64,000 nucleotides of DNA. Origin: Streptomyces mirabilis (GTDB lineage: Bacteria > Actinomycetota > Actinomycetes > Streptomycetales > Streptomycetaceae). The stretch spans positions 62,001-126,000 of the forward strand of contig NZ_JBCJKP010000001.1 of assembly GCF_039503195.1 (NCBI RefSeq), read 5' to 3'. Of the stretch, positions 44,113-52,453 are shown in pieces. The position numbers and the translations under genes were made by a program. The notes below the pieces were generated by a model that saw nothing but the letters and a program-made list of their open reading frames with translations, was not told where the DNA came from and did no database searches. Within the stretch, counting starts at the first letter, position 1. Each line of letters starts with the position of its first letter.

Positions 44113-44307
44113 GTGCGGCGGGTATACGCTCACGGCGTGATCGGTCTCGCCGTCTTCGGTCTCGGCCTGCTTGGCCTCGCTGTGGGCAGCAAATTGCAGC
44201 GGGGTTGGGACCTTTGGAGCCGCCGACAGAGGTTCATCTGTACGGTGTCATTCGCCCTCGTCATCGTGGGCCTGGCCCTTGCTGACGCGAGCAGACGCCA
44301 CGCTTGA
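44113..44307 (+). CDS. small membrane protein, 64 aa
   Basis: The product (GTG 44113; GTG 44137 possible) has two transmembrane helices (GVIGLAVFGLGLLGLAVGSK and FICTVSFALVIVGLALADAS) joined by a basic loop (RGWDLWSRRQR). It resembles the many two-helix hypothetical proteins of Streptomyces. Function unknown. Confidence 0.5.
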   Translation: MRRVYAHGVIGLAVFGLGLLGLAVGSKLQRGWDLWSRRQRFICTVSFALVIVGLALADASRRHA

Positions 44308-44506
44308 ACCTGTGGCCTCATCCTTATCAGGTCGATCATTGCAGACCATTGCCGCCGATCTACCGGATCTGAGCCTCGGTTCTTCGGCTGCTGAGGTTCG
44401 GCGCTGGTCGCTGCTGTTCGTGGTCGTTGGTGTCAGACGCTGGTGTCAGCCGCCGCAGGCGGTGTTGACAAAATGCCCCCGGCTGCTACTGGAGGCGGGA
44501 GAACTG

Positions 44507-45208
44507 ATGAAACAACTACCGGGAAGCACGGGAGCGCTACGCGCGGGTCCGGGAACGGTGATCGAGGGGCGGGAACTCGATGGTTATGAGCTTTTCGGCG
44601 GCCGGGTCCTGCCCGTCGAGGACCCCGCCGAGCGGCCCGTCTTTCGCAACATCACCTTGCGTGGTTGTGCAGTGCGCGATTGCTTCTTCGAGGGGGCTCT
44701 CCTGGAGGACGTCCTCATCGACGGCCTGACCGCGCCCCAGGACCCCCATCAGCGGGTGCTGGCGTGCGCTTTCCACCGGGTGGTGCTCCGTGGGCGTATC
44801 AGTAATGTCACCCTCTTGCCTGACCTCGGCCCGTGGCATGCCGGGCTGCAGCCCCGGTATCGGCGAGCGAACGGAGAACACTGGGTGGAGCTCATCTCCG
44901 AGGGGGACTGGGCCCTCGACATCTCCGGGATCACCAGCGGCCTGGACTTCCGCAGTGCGGTACCGGCCCGTCTGGTGCGCCGAGATCCGGAGACACAGGT
45001 AGTGGTGACGGCAGAGCAGGCGGCCGGCGCCGACTGGCGGAGCGTGCCGGGCCTGGAGAAGTCACTGCTGGGCGTGCAGATCGGGTTTCTCCAGAGCTCG
45101 GACCACCGCGACACCATCCTCATCGCCGACAAGTCCGCCCCCGACCGCGCACGCCAGGTGGGGATGCTGCGCGAACTCCAGCGGATCGGCGCCGCGCAGC
45201 CCGACTAG
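44507..45208 (+). CDS. pentapeptide-like beta-helix hypothetical protein, 233 aa
   Basis: ATG 44507 with GGAGGCGGGAGA upstream decides the start; the longer frame has no coding character. The N-terminal half (GRVLPVEDPAERPVFRNITL, then GCAVRDCFFEGALLEDVLID) has the short repeats of a pentapeptide or right-handed beta-helix fold. The C-terminal half (GDWALDISGITSGLDFRSAV, then LGVQIGFLQSSDHRDTILIA) is globular. Conserved Streptomyces family without known function. Intact. Confidence 0.65.
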   Translation: MKQLPGSTGALRAGPGTVIEGRELDGYELFGGRVLPVEDPAERPVFRNITLRGCAVRDCFFEGALLEDVLIDGLTAPQDPHQRVLACAFHRVVLRGRISNVTLLPDLGPWHAGLQPRYRRANGEHWVELISEGDWALDISGITSGLDFRSAVPARLVRRDPETQVVVTAEQAAGADWRSVPGLEKSLLGVQIGFLQSSDHRDTILIADKSAPDRARQVGMLRELQRIGAAQPD

Positions 45209-45297
45209 GGCTCGCCTTCCCGACTGCCTCCACCACCACCCTCTCCAGCTTCCATCCCGTCTGCCATCGGCCCACACACTGTGGAGCGGGCGTGGTT

Positions 45298-45347
45298 CCT
45301 GGCGTCCAGGTGGAGCGCGCCACTGTACGAACGACCTGGACGCCAGG
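45298..45347. terminator. hairpin terminator, 14-bp stem
   Basis: CCTGGCGTCCAGGT at 45298-45311 pairs perfectly with ACCTGGACGCCAGG at 45334-45347. It could end transcription from the gene stopping at 45208, and would also work from the other side. Confidence 0.6.
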
Positions 45348-45658
45348 GGCCTCGTCTGCTCGGCTCTGCCTGGGTTGATGGTGGTCGGGATGGAAGCACC
45401 CCACGCACGCCACTCACGGCCGCCACTCGCGAACGGCGTCCCCTCCATCTCGGAGCCTGAGCGCCCCCGCCGGAGGCTCGTTCTGACCGCGTGCCTTGTC
45501 GTACGGGTTTCAACTCAGGGCTGTAACTCGCTTGCGGCCCCAGGGGCCCGGCCCCGGCGCCAAAGGCGCAGAGGGGCCGAGCCCAAGGGGCCAGCCCGCG
45601 CCGTGCGCGGGCCCTTGAACCAGTAGAGAAAGTTGTAACTCAGTACCTGGCGTGGGGC

Positions 45659-47647
45659 TGTCCGATCCCGGGTGATGCTTGACAGTTCGGTCCCAGCTGA
45701 TGGTTGACAGTGGCCGTGATCGGGTTTTCTGTGCGCGTCGTTGCGGCGCGTGTGGGGAGGCCGGGATTGGCGCTGGTGGAGTTGTCGGTTGTCGAGCAGA
45801 GATACCGGGCTGTGCTTGCTGTGCTGGCGGGTGCGACGGTGACGGAGGTCGCTGCGTCGCTTGGTGTGTCGCGGCAGACGGTCAGCGGGTGGAAGTCCCG
45901 GTATGCCGCTTCGGGTCTGGCCGGGCTGGCGGACCGTTCGCGTAGGCCGGCGTCGTGTCCGCATCAGGCTTCTGCCGAGGTGGAGGCGGCGGTGTGCGAG
46001 CTGCGGCGCAAGCATCCCCGGTGGGGGCCGCGGCGGATCGCTCATGTGCTGGAGCGGTCCGGGGTGGTGAGTCCGGTGCCGTCGCGGATGACCGTGTATC
46101 GGATTCTGGTCCGGCATGGGCTGGTGGAGCCGGGGGTGCGGCGCCGGAAGCGGTCGGATTACAAGCGCTGGCAGCGGGATGCTCCGATGCAGCTGTGGCA
46201 GATGGACATCGTCGGCGGGGTGATGCTCGTCGACCCGGTCACCGGGGAGTTGTCCGAGGCCAAGGTCGTGACCGGGGTGGATGACCATTCCCGGTACTGC
46301 GTGATCGCGTCGGTGGTCGAGCGGGCGACCGGGAGGGCGGTGTGCTCGGCGTTCGCCGGGGCTTTGCAGGCGTTCGGGGTGCCGGAGGAGGTGCTGACGG
46401 ACAACGGGAAGCAGTTCACCGACCGGTTCGGGCAGGGTGGTGAGGTGTTGTTCGACCGGATCTGCCGGGAGAACGGGATCGCGCACCGGCTCACCCAGCC
46501 GGCGTCGCCGACCACGACGGGCAAGGTTGAGCGGTTCCATCAGACGCTGCGGCGTGAACTCCTGGACGACTGCGGTGCGTTCGAGGGCATCGGGGCGGCT
46601 CAGGCAGCGCTGGATGCGTGGGTCGAGGAATACAACTCCTCGCGGCCGCATCAGGCGCTGGACATGGACTCTCCTGCCGACCGGTTCACCCCGGTGCCCG
46701 AGCAGGAGCGGGACGTACTGGGCCTGAGGGTGCCCGGCGTGCTGGCGCTGGTCCCGCAGCAGCGGACGGCTCCGCCTGTGGTGCCGGATCCCGCCGAGGT
46801 GGCGCCTGTTCCTGTCGGTCCGCCGAAGGTGGTTCCGGCAGTGGTGCCGGTGGAGCCCGGTGGGCCGGTGGAGTTCGAGCGGGTGGTGCCTGCGAGCGGG
46901 AATCTGCAGGTCGCGGGCAAACAGTTCTGGCTGGGGCCGGCCCGCTCAGGGCTGACGGTGACGTTCTGGGCCGACACCTCGGTGATCCATCTGCTGATCG
47001 CGGGAGCACGGATCAAGACCGTGCGTTCGCACTTGTCGGTGGCGGATCTGGGACGGCTGGCCGGCCGGGGCGGTCGTGCTGCCGGAGTGGCCCCGCTTCC
47101 CGCCGACGACGGGGCCGCGTTCGAGGTGGACCGGGTCGTGAACAACAGCGGCCTGGTGGGCCTGGGCGGACGCCAGGTGCTGGCCGCGGAGATCCTGGGC
47201 GGCCGCCAGGTGGGCATCCGCATCGACGAAGAGACGCTGTCGTTCTTCGATCCGTCCTCACGGGAACTGCTGCGGGTGCGGGCCAACCCGCTGAGCGGCG
47301 AAGAAGTCCGTCGCTTGCGGGGCCTGCGTCCGGCCGGACCGCCACCGCGTCCGGGCGTCGAGCCGGTGCGGGTGCAGCGGCGGATCAGCACAACGGGCAC
47401 GATCATGGTCTGTCGGCAGGTCGTCTCGCTCGGCCGGACGTATGCAGGACAGACCGTGACCGCACACGTGTCGGACTCCACGATCACCGTCGACCTGGAC
47501 GGCCAGGTCCGGGTGATCCGGCGCACGACCGACATCCCGGTCCGTAACGTGAAAGCGAACAAGCCCCACGGGGCTCCCTATGTTGTCTAGGCCCACCGTC
47601 AAGCATCACGTGGGACCAGAACGTCAGACATCAGCTGGGATCCGACA
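45659..47647 (+). mobile_element. IS481-family element 1, with doubled ends
   Basis: Left end TGTCCGATCCC (45659) and right end GGGATCCGACA (to 47647) are inverted repeats. Each end holds two tandem copies of a 25-28 bp unit (TCyGaTCCCrGsTGATGsTTGACAGT): left copies at 45661-45686 and 45687-45711, right copies within 47592-47647. No clear target duplication. The transposase inside is intact. Confidence 0.7.
45704..47590 (+). CDS. IS481-family transposase with long C-terminal extension
   Basis: The 628-aa product has the HTH (VTEVAASLGVSRQTVSGWKS, about 50-70), an HTH_29/leucine-zipper-like part, and the rve DDE core: Asp in LWQMDIVGGVML, Asp in VLTDNGKQFTDRF, Glu in TTTGKVERFHQTLRRELLDD. It ends the classical IS481 part at RPHQALDMDSPADRF. 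A further 270 residues include repeats of an unusual beta-rich unit (GNLQVAGKQFWLGPARSGLT and GTIMVCRQVVSLGRTYAGQT), perhaps end-binding. The start codon (TTG 45704 or GTG 45710) lies inside the second left-end repeat. No defect seen. Confidence 0.88.
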   Translation: MTVAVIGFSVRVVAARVGRPGLALVELSVVEQRYRAVLAVLAGATVTEVAASLGVSRQTVSGWKSRYAASGLAGLADRSRRPASCPHQASAEVEAAVCELRRKHPRWGPRRIAHVLERSGVVSPVPSRMTVYRILVRHGLVEPGVRRRKRSDYKRWQRDAPMQLWQMDIVGGVMLVDPVTGELSEAKVVTGVDDHSRYCVIASVVERATGRAVCSAFAGALQAFGVPEEVLTDNGKQFTDRFGQGGEVLFDRICRENGIAHRLTQPASPTTTGKVERFHQTLRRELLDDCGAFEGIGAAQAALDAWVEEYNSSRPHQALDMDSPADRFTPVPEQERDVLGLRVPGVLALVPQQRTAPPVVPDPAEVAPVPVGPPKVVPAVVPVEPGGPVEFERVVPASGNLQVAGKQFWLGPARSGLTVTFWADTSVIHLLIAGARIKTVRSHLSVADLGRLAGRGGRAAGVAPLPADDGAAFEVDRVVNNSGLVGLGGRQVLAAEILGGRQVGIRIDEETLSFFDPSSRELLRVRANPLSGEEVRRLRGLRPAGPPPRPGVEPVRVQRRISTTGTIMVCRQVVSLGRTYAGQTVTAHVSDSTITVDLDGQVRVIRRTTDIPVRNVKANKPHGAPYVV

Positions 47648-47671
47648 ACTCGGTGTAGGGCTTTGTGCAAC

Positions 47672-48692
47672 TGACGATCACCGATTACGCCTGGGTCGTG
47701 GTCTTCTGCTTGAGGCGTTCGTAGGGGGTCTGGCCGCCGAGGCCGCCGTGGGGGCGATGGTAGTTGTAGTAGTCCTCCCACTCGCGCAGCTTGTCGTTGA
47801 AGACCTCGGCGTCGTCGATGATGACGCCGTCGAGGAGCCGGTAGAACTCCTCGGCGTCGATGCGGTGGGAGCGTTCTACTTTGCCGTTCAGCCGCGGGGT
47901 GCGGGGCTTGATGTAGGTGTGGGCGATGCCCTTGTCGAGGACGTGCCAGTGGAAGGCGGACTGGAACTCGGCGCCGTTGTCGGTCTGGAGGACCTCGACC
48001 TGGAACGGCAGGCGCTGGATGACATAGTCGAGGAACTGGATCGCGGTGGCCTGGTTGAGCGTCGGGTAGATCCGCAGGACGCGCAGGCGGGTGCAGTCGT
48101 CGATCGCGGTGAACTGGTAGTACTTGTTGCGGCCGCCGCGGCGCCCCTGGGGCATCGAGGTGAGCGGTTCGATGAACTTCACCTCGATCTGGACGCGGTG
48201 GCCGGGCAGCTGCTTCTCGTACCGCTTCCATCTGCGGTCGTGCCTCTTGTAGCGCTGCGAGGCCGGCAGGCGGCCCATGTCGAGGCGGTTGAGGATGCGC
48301 CAGACGCCGGATTTGCTGATGGGGACGTCGTGGTACCGCTTGAGGTACATGGCGATCTTCTCGGGCCCGAAGTGGTAGTTCTGCCGGAGATAGATGATCT
48401 TCCCGACCACCTCGACATGGGTCGCGTTCGGGCAGGTCTTCGGCGCCTTGGACCGAGTGCGCAAGCCCTCGACGCCTTCGGCCTGGTAGCGGCGGTACCA
48501 GGTGTAGTACGCCTGCCGCGAGATGCCGAAATAGCGGCAGGACATCGCGACGTTTCCGCTGACCTCTTCGACGTGGCGTATGACGGCCAGGCGCCGCTTG
48601 GCCTCACGGTCAAGCGGCGGGGTGGTGGGGGTGGCCTTCGACATGGCGATCTCCGTACTGATCAGAGACCCAGGTGTCAACGACGATCGGCA
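47672..48692 (-). mobile_element. IS481-family element 2
   Basis: The ends TGACGATCACCGATTACGCC (from 47672) and, read inward from 48692, TGCCGATCGTCGTTGACACC are inverted repeats; both go on to CTGGGTC, with mismatches at about 7 of 26 positions. The element is 1.02 kb with one transposase. It is inserted at the 5' side of a third, truncated IS481 gene. Confidence 0.7.
47685..48644 (-). CDS. IS481-family transposase (short form)
   Basis: ATG 48644 (MSKATPTTPPLDREAKRRLA) gives 319 residues. It has the N-terminal HTH (SGNVAMSCRYFGISRQAYYT) and the rve core: Asp in FTAIDDCTRLRVLRIYP, Asp in VLQTDNGAEFQSAF, Glu in LNGKVERSHRIDAEEFYRLL. The C-terminus is WEDYYNYHRPHGGLGGQTPY. All three acidic residues are present and no frameshift is seen, so it may be active. 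Confidence 0.88.
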   Translation of the reverse strand: MSKATPTTPPLDREAKRRLAVIRHVEEVSGNVAMSCRYFGISRQAYYTWYRRYQAEGVEGLRTRSKAPKTCPNATHVEVVGKIIYLRQNYHFGPEKIAMYLKRYHDVPISKSGVWRILNRLDMGRLPASQRYKRHDRRWKRYEKQLPGHRVQIEVKFIEPLTSMPQGRRGGRNKYYQFTAIDDCTRLRVLRIYPTLNQATAIQFLDYVIQRLPFQVEVLQTDNGAEFQSAFHWHVLDKGIAHTYIKPRTPRLNGKVERSHRIDAEEFYRLLDGVIIDDAEVFNDKLREWEDYYNYHRPHGGLGGQTPYERLKQKTTTQA

Positions 48693-48698
48693 GTTTTA

Positions 48699-48940
48699 GA
48701 GTGCGCAAGTACGAGGAGTTGGGCCTGCCGGGGCTGGCGGACCGGTCGCATCGGCCGGTCTCGTGTCCGCACCGGATCGCCGGGGAGGTGGAGGCGGTGG
48801 TGTGTGAGCTGCGGCGCCGGCGTCCTGGCTGGGGCCTGCGCAGGCTGGTGCACGAACTCGAACGCAGGGGCATCACGCCGGTTCCGTCGCGGGCGACGGT
48901 CTATCGGGTCCTGGTGCGCAACGGTCTGGTCGAGCCGTGG
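48699..48940 (+). pseudogene. IS481-family transposase fragment
   Basis: About 80 residues (KYEELGLPGLADRSHRPVSC, then CELRRRRPGWGLRRLVHELE and VPSRATVYRVLVRNGLVEP) match the N-terminal HTH region of element 1's transposase. The start is destroyed by insertion of element 2, and the catalytic part is replaced by integrase sequence at 48940. Confidence 0.75.
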
Positions 48941-49190
48941 AATGTCTACCGCTCCTTCACCCGCATCGCCGACTCCGCCGGCACCGAGTCGTCCGGCTGC
49001 ACGACGCCCGGCACGGCCACCCTCCTCACGGCGGCCGGAGTCGCGCCCCGCGTCGTGATGGAGGTCCTCGGATCAGCATCACCATGGACGTCTGTACGTA
49101 CGTCGTGCAGGACACACAGCGCGAGGCCACGAGTCATGGATCGGCTGCTCAGGCGGCGTCCCGGTCGTCAGGAACCGTGCTCGTTGATGT
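48938..49190 (+). pseudogene. tyrosine recombinase (integrase) C-terminal remnant
   Basis: Reading across several frameshifts gives the C-terminal catalytic part of an integrase: NVYRSFTRIADSAG, VRLHDARHG (motif RLHDxRHG with the catalytic His/Arg), TATLLTAAGVAPRVVMEVLG, ISITMDVCTYVVQDTQREA (catalytic Tyr region) and MDRLLRRRPGRQ. A tRNA-3'-half sequence follows 50 bases later, the usual layout of a Streptomyces integrative element (int next to att). Confidence 0.7.
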
Positions 49191-49241
49191 CAGCTGGATG
49201 TCAAAGACCCCGGACCATGATCGGTCTCGGGCCTTTGCCCT

Positions 49242-49280
49242 TGTGCCCCCGGCAGGATTCGGACCTGCGACACCGATCCA
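49242..49280 (-). other. attachment-site-like tRNA 3' half (left copy)
   Basis: GTGCCCCCGGCAGGATTC, then GGACCTGCGACACC, is the reverse complement of a tRNA 3' half (T arm plus 3' acceptor strand). It matches 52415-52444 in the same orientation with 2 differences. It lies directly after an integrase remnant, as attL/attR sites do. Confidence 0.55.
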
Positions 49281-49433
49281 CCCCCGGCAAGGTGAAGCCT
49301 TCCATTCTGCACTGGGGTCGTGGGCATCCGCTGACAACGGCGGCTGTTCATGGCCGTTGATGTCAGCGCTGGATGTCAGTGGGGCCGGCAGGACTCAGGG
49401 CCGGCCGGGGCGTCGTTGGCCGTGTGGCGTACG

Positions 49434-50906
49434 TCAAGAGTCGGTGGGCACCCACTGACGCACACCGTGTCCGTTCGTGCCGTACCAGTAGTGGGACAGG
49501 CCCTTGATGCTGCTGGTGCGGAACGGGCGGCCGTGGTCGTCGATGCGGACCGTGCCGGTGCGGCCCTGGGAGGACCAGTCGAGTTCCAGGTACCACTTGC
49601 AGTCGTAGGTCTCGGTCGTCGCGGTGACCAGCAGCACCTCCGGGTCCTCGGCGGAGACGCGGTAGGGGAACTGCACGGCGCGCGCGTGGGGGATCGGGCG
49701 GTTGATGTCCAGGTTCACGGAGAAGTCACGGGGCGCCAGTCCGCCGCCGCATCCCTGGCCCATGGCGTACGCGTTGCCGGTGACCGGGGCGCCGCGGTTG
49801 ACGATACGCACCTGGAGGGCCTCCAGGACCACGGCCGTGGACGACTTCCCCTGCACCGAGATCTGCACCATCGTCTGCCGCCCCGGCACCGCCCCCTGCG
49901 TCGCCGCCCACACTCCGGCGTCCTGCTCCACCGGCGGCGGGGGCACCTGGGCCGACTCCTTGTCGATGACGTAGTCGTACCCGCAACCTCCGTCCCAGAT
50001 ATGAGAGTCGACGGTCCAGACGAGCGGCACACCGGTCGGCGCGGGGGCGTCGCTCTTCGTGCCCGCCGAGGGTCCGCCCTTTACCTCGGGACTTCCCGTA
50101 GCCCGTGCTCCTGCGGACGGCGAGGCCGGCGCAGGGCTGGGGGTGGGGCTGGTCGCAGTGGCCGAGGGTCGGTGTGACGCACCGGTTTCTGTCGTACGGG
50201 ACCGACCGGTGGCCTTTGGCGAGTTGTCGTGAGACCGGTCGGCCGACAACGCCGACAAACTGCCCAGCGTCACCAGCAGCACGGTCGCCGTGGCGGCGCC
50301 GATGGCGGTGCGGCGACGGCGGTACCAGGTCCGTCCGGTCGAGCGGGTGGCATCCCACTGGATCGTCGGCTCGGGACTGCCTGGTCCGGGAGCGTCGGAA
50401 GCGGGCAGCCCGGCGTCAGATGCGCCCGCGTCGGATGTTCCCGCGTCGAGTCGCCGTGGTGCACCGTTCGTGCCGTCCCCGCCACCACCGATGCCGCCCG
50501 CGCGCAGCGCCATCCGGCTGTCCGGACCCGAAGCCCGCTGGCCACCTGCCGGCTCCGGCACCCTCTTGGCGTTCGTCGGCTCCGTTACTTCCTCGCCCGT
50601 TGCCAGCTCTGCCGCCCTCTCAACCGTCCTCGACCGCTGTCGTGCCGTCACCGCGAGCAGCCACAGGCGGTGCAGTTCGAGGCGTTCCTCTGGTGGCGCT
50701 CCGCAGAAGGCGGCCAGGCGCTCCACCGGGGCATAGTCCTGCGGGACCGCCTCGCCCGCGCAGTAGCGGTGCAGCGTGGAGGTGTTCATGTTGAGGCGCC
50801 GGGCCAGGGAGCCGTAGCTCCGGTCCGTGCGGTCCTTCAGCCGGCGCAGCAGCGCCGCGAACTGCTCGACGTCGTCCCCGGTCGACACCGTTCCCCGTCT
50901 TCCCAC
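49434..50906 (-). CDS. HTH-domain protein with single transmembrane helix and extracellular C-terminus
   Basis: GTG 50906 opens a 490-aa protein. It has an N-terminal XRE-like HTH (LKDRTDRSYGSLARRLNMNT, then STLHRYCAGEAVP; about 20-60), a disordered Gly/Ala/Pro linker and one transmembrane helix (IGAATATVLLVTLGSLSAL, about 206-225). A Ser/Thr/Pro-rich stalk leads to an outer domain of about 180 residues with cysteines (WDGGCGYDYVIDK, GQGCGGGLAPRDF, TETYDCKWYLELDW). This is the regulator-plus-sensor layout found in many Streptomyces. Intact; stimulus and target genes unknown. Confidence 0.75.
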   Translation of the reverse strand: MGRRGTVSTGDDVEQFAALLRRLKDRTDRSYGSLARRLNMNTSTLHRYCAGEAVPQDYAPVERLAAFCGAPPEERLELHRLWLLAVTARQRSRTVERAAELATGEEVTEPTNAKRVPEPAGGQRASGPDSRMALRAGGIGGGGDGTNGAPRRLDAGTSDAGASDAGLPASDAPGPGSPEPTIQWDATRSTGRTWYRRRRTAIGAATATVLLVTLGSLSALSADRSHDNSPKATGRSRTTETGASHRPSATATSPTPSPAPASPSAGARATGSPEVKGGPSAGTKSDAPAPTGVPLVWTVDSHIWDGGCGYDYVIDKESAQVPPPPVEQDAGVWAATQGAVPGRQTMVQISVQGKSSTAVVLEALQVRIVNRGAPVTGNAYAMGQGCGGGLAPRDFSVNLDINRPIPHARAVQFPYRVSAEDPEVLLVTATTETYDCKWYLELDWSSQGRTGTVRIDDHGRPFRTSSIKGLSHYWYGTNGHGVRQWVPTDS

Positions 50907-51114
50907 GTATCCCCGTATCCCCGTATCCCAGGCGGTCCATATACCTGCACGTCAGATGGGCTGGGATGGTTCCACCGTCGCTGGACGGGCGTCCGGCGTT
51001 GCGCTGGGCCGCCGTGACGGCCGATGCTCTTGGTGTCGCACCGACCAGGGCCGGACCGACCACCCGGCGGCGGGCGACAGACGACACCCACCCACTCATC
51101 CACGGGGGACACCC

Positions 51115-51581
51115 ATGCCCAAGCGCACCCGAGCGGGCGCGCTCCTCACGCTCACAGCCACGGGCCTCGCCCTCGGCGCGACGCTCGCCACACCGGCGAA
51201 CGACTCGGCCAAGGCGCCCGGCTCCTCGCGGCGACCGATCTCCCGCCGCACCCGAGCTCCTCCTGAACGACCGGCAAGGTTGCCGCGGGCGTACCGGGGC
51301 GGTGGAACAGGACCGCTGCCTGAGCATGAAGCCGGGCGACGACGGCTCGGCTCGCGGCTGACCAAGAACATCAAGTCCTGTGCGGCATCCATCGAGAAGG
51401 CCGACCCGGAGACCGAGGCCACGGCGAAGGACTACAGCACGCTGCCTGTCGAGGAGAGCACCCAAGTCCACAGCCTGCACACGGTGATCTCCTGGGGTGC
51501 CTCCGACATCCGACTGCTTTCCGTCTGCTCTCCGTCGGCTGGGACGGCAGGACCGCCACGGCCGTGAACAAGCTCCACTGA
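51115..51581 (+). pseudogene. secreted protein gene broken by frameshifts
   Basis: ATG 51115 (GGGGGA upstream) starts a signal peptide (PKRTRAGALLTLTATGLALG). The body then jumps between frames (GCRGRTGAVEQDRCLSMKPG in one, SCAASIEKADPETEATAKDY in another). It ends as VGWDGRTATAVNKLH at 51581 in a third. At least two indels. It probably encoded a small secreted protein similar in layout to its neighbour at 51691. Confidence 0.55.
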
Positions 51582-51690
51582 CCGCATGACCGGGGCCGCC
51601 CTCCGCCACGGGGGTGGGGAGGGCTGCCCATCGCCCACCGACAGCGCCATTCGGCGCGATTCGTCACGACTCGAAAAGCAGGGAACACAC

Positions 51691-52149
51691 ATGAGCAGCA
51701 AGACCCGCACCGTCCTGACCGCCGGCGTCCTCGCCGTCGCTCTCGGCCTCGGCGCCACCGCCCAGGCATCCGCCGGCGCCCCGCGCAGCGTCAGCGGCAA
51801 GCCGTCCGACAACATCACCCGCATCGCCGACTTCTACGGCGCCTACAGCGACGCGGTGCTCCACGAGGACCGCGGCCACCTCGGACAGGCCCTGCGCAGC
51901 CACTACCTCACCCCCGCCTTCCAGAAGGAGCTGGCGGCCTGGGAGAAGAGAGAGCACGCCGACGGCGTCCTGCGCGCCCAGAACGTCCCGCTCGCCTGGA
52001 AGGTCACCGACAACGGCACCACCCGCACTTACACGGAGGCCGTCGTCACCCTTACCTGGGGCAACACCACCACCAAGCTCGTCGTCGACATGGCCCGCAA
52101 CAGCCACAGGATCTTCCACATCGGCGACAAGGGCGTGGGACGCAAGTAG
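51691..52149 (+). CDS. secreted protein, 152 aa
   Basis: From ATG 51691 (AGCAGGGAACACAC before it) the precursor has a signal peptide (SSKTRTVLTAGVLAVALGLG, cleavage at ASA-GA near 28). The mature part is helical-plus-beta (ITRIADFYGAYSDAVLHEDR, then HYLTPAFQKELAAWEKREHA, then TRTYTEAVVTLTWGNTTTKL). This fits an SnoaL/NTF2-like accessory domain, without certainty. Intact. It is convergent with the 57-aa gene that ends one base later. Confidence 0.7.
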   Translation: MSSKTRTVLTAGVLAVALGLGATAQASAGAPRSVSGKPSDNITRIADFYGAYSDAVLHEDRGHLGQALRSHYLTPAFQKELAAWEKREHADGVLRAQNVPLAWKVTDNGTTRTYTEAVVTLTWGNTTTKLVVDMARNSHRIFHIGDKGVGRK

Positions 52150-52323
52150 TCACTCCGGGCGCAGACTCCGCGTGAGGATCTGGAACGGTCGTAGCCCGAA
52201 GGCCAAGTCGCCCTCGTGCAGCCGCCGTTTTAGCAGGTCTGTCACCTCGGCCCGGCACACTGGGAAATCCGGACCGAGGTGGCACGCGCCCGCCCGCCCC
52301 GGGGACTCGTACAGCCGCACCAT
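52150..52323 (-). CDS. small hypothetical protein, 57 aa
   Basis: ATG 52323 opens MVRLYESPGRAGACHLGPDF, then PVCRAEVTDLLKRRLHEGDL, AFGLRPFQILTRSLRPE, with good codon bias. Its stop abuts the stop of the secreted-protein gene. It has two cysteines and no membrane helix. Its position between the two tRNA-half repeats suggests that it belongs to a small integrated element. Function unknown. Confidence 0.5.
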   Translation of the reverse strand: MVRLYESPGRAGACHLGPDFPVCRAEVTDLLKRRLHEGDLAFGLRPFQILTRSLRPE

Positions 52324-52377
52324 CAGATCCCCTCCGCCGACTTCACCGACTCGACGGTCACGGCCGACTGGTCAAAC

Positions 52378-52403
52378 GCCACCTACGGAGATCCGTAGGT
52401 GGC
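52378..52403 (-). terminator. perfect hairpin, 11-bp stem
   Basis: GCCACCTACGG at 52378-52388 pairs with CCGTAGGTGGC at 52393-52403 around AGAT. Such a hairpin with the following CCTTCTCCTT is typical of tRNA-downstream terminators; it sits just 3' of the tRNA-Arg half. Confidence 0.65.
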
Positions 52404-52412
52404 CTTCTCCTT

Positions 52413-52453
52413 GGTGCCCCAGGCAGGATTCGAACCTGCGACACCCGCTTTAG
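52413..52453 (-). other. tRNA-Arg(CCU) 3' half, attachment-site-like (right copy)
   Basis: On the minus strand this reads as the 3' half of tRNA-Arg(CCT): TAAAGCGGGTGTCGCAGG, then TTCGAATCCTGCCTGGGG, CACCA, including an encoded CCA. The 5' half is missing because an IS701 element starts at 52452 in the anticodon-loop TTAG. It matches the copy at 49242-49280. It is probably an integration site of a tRNA-targeting element. Confidence 0.65.

Noticed and set aside
47580..49058. A 492-codon plus-strand frame over the IS481 element 2 transposase
   Set aside because: Most of it is the shadow of the minus-strand transposase; only its last part (48699-48975) is genuine and is reported as IS481 and integrase remnants.
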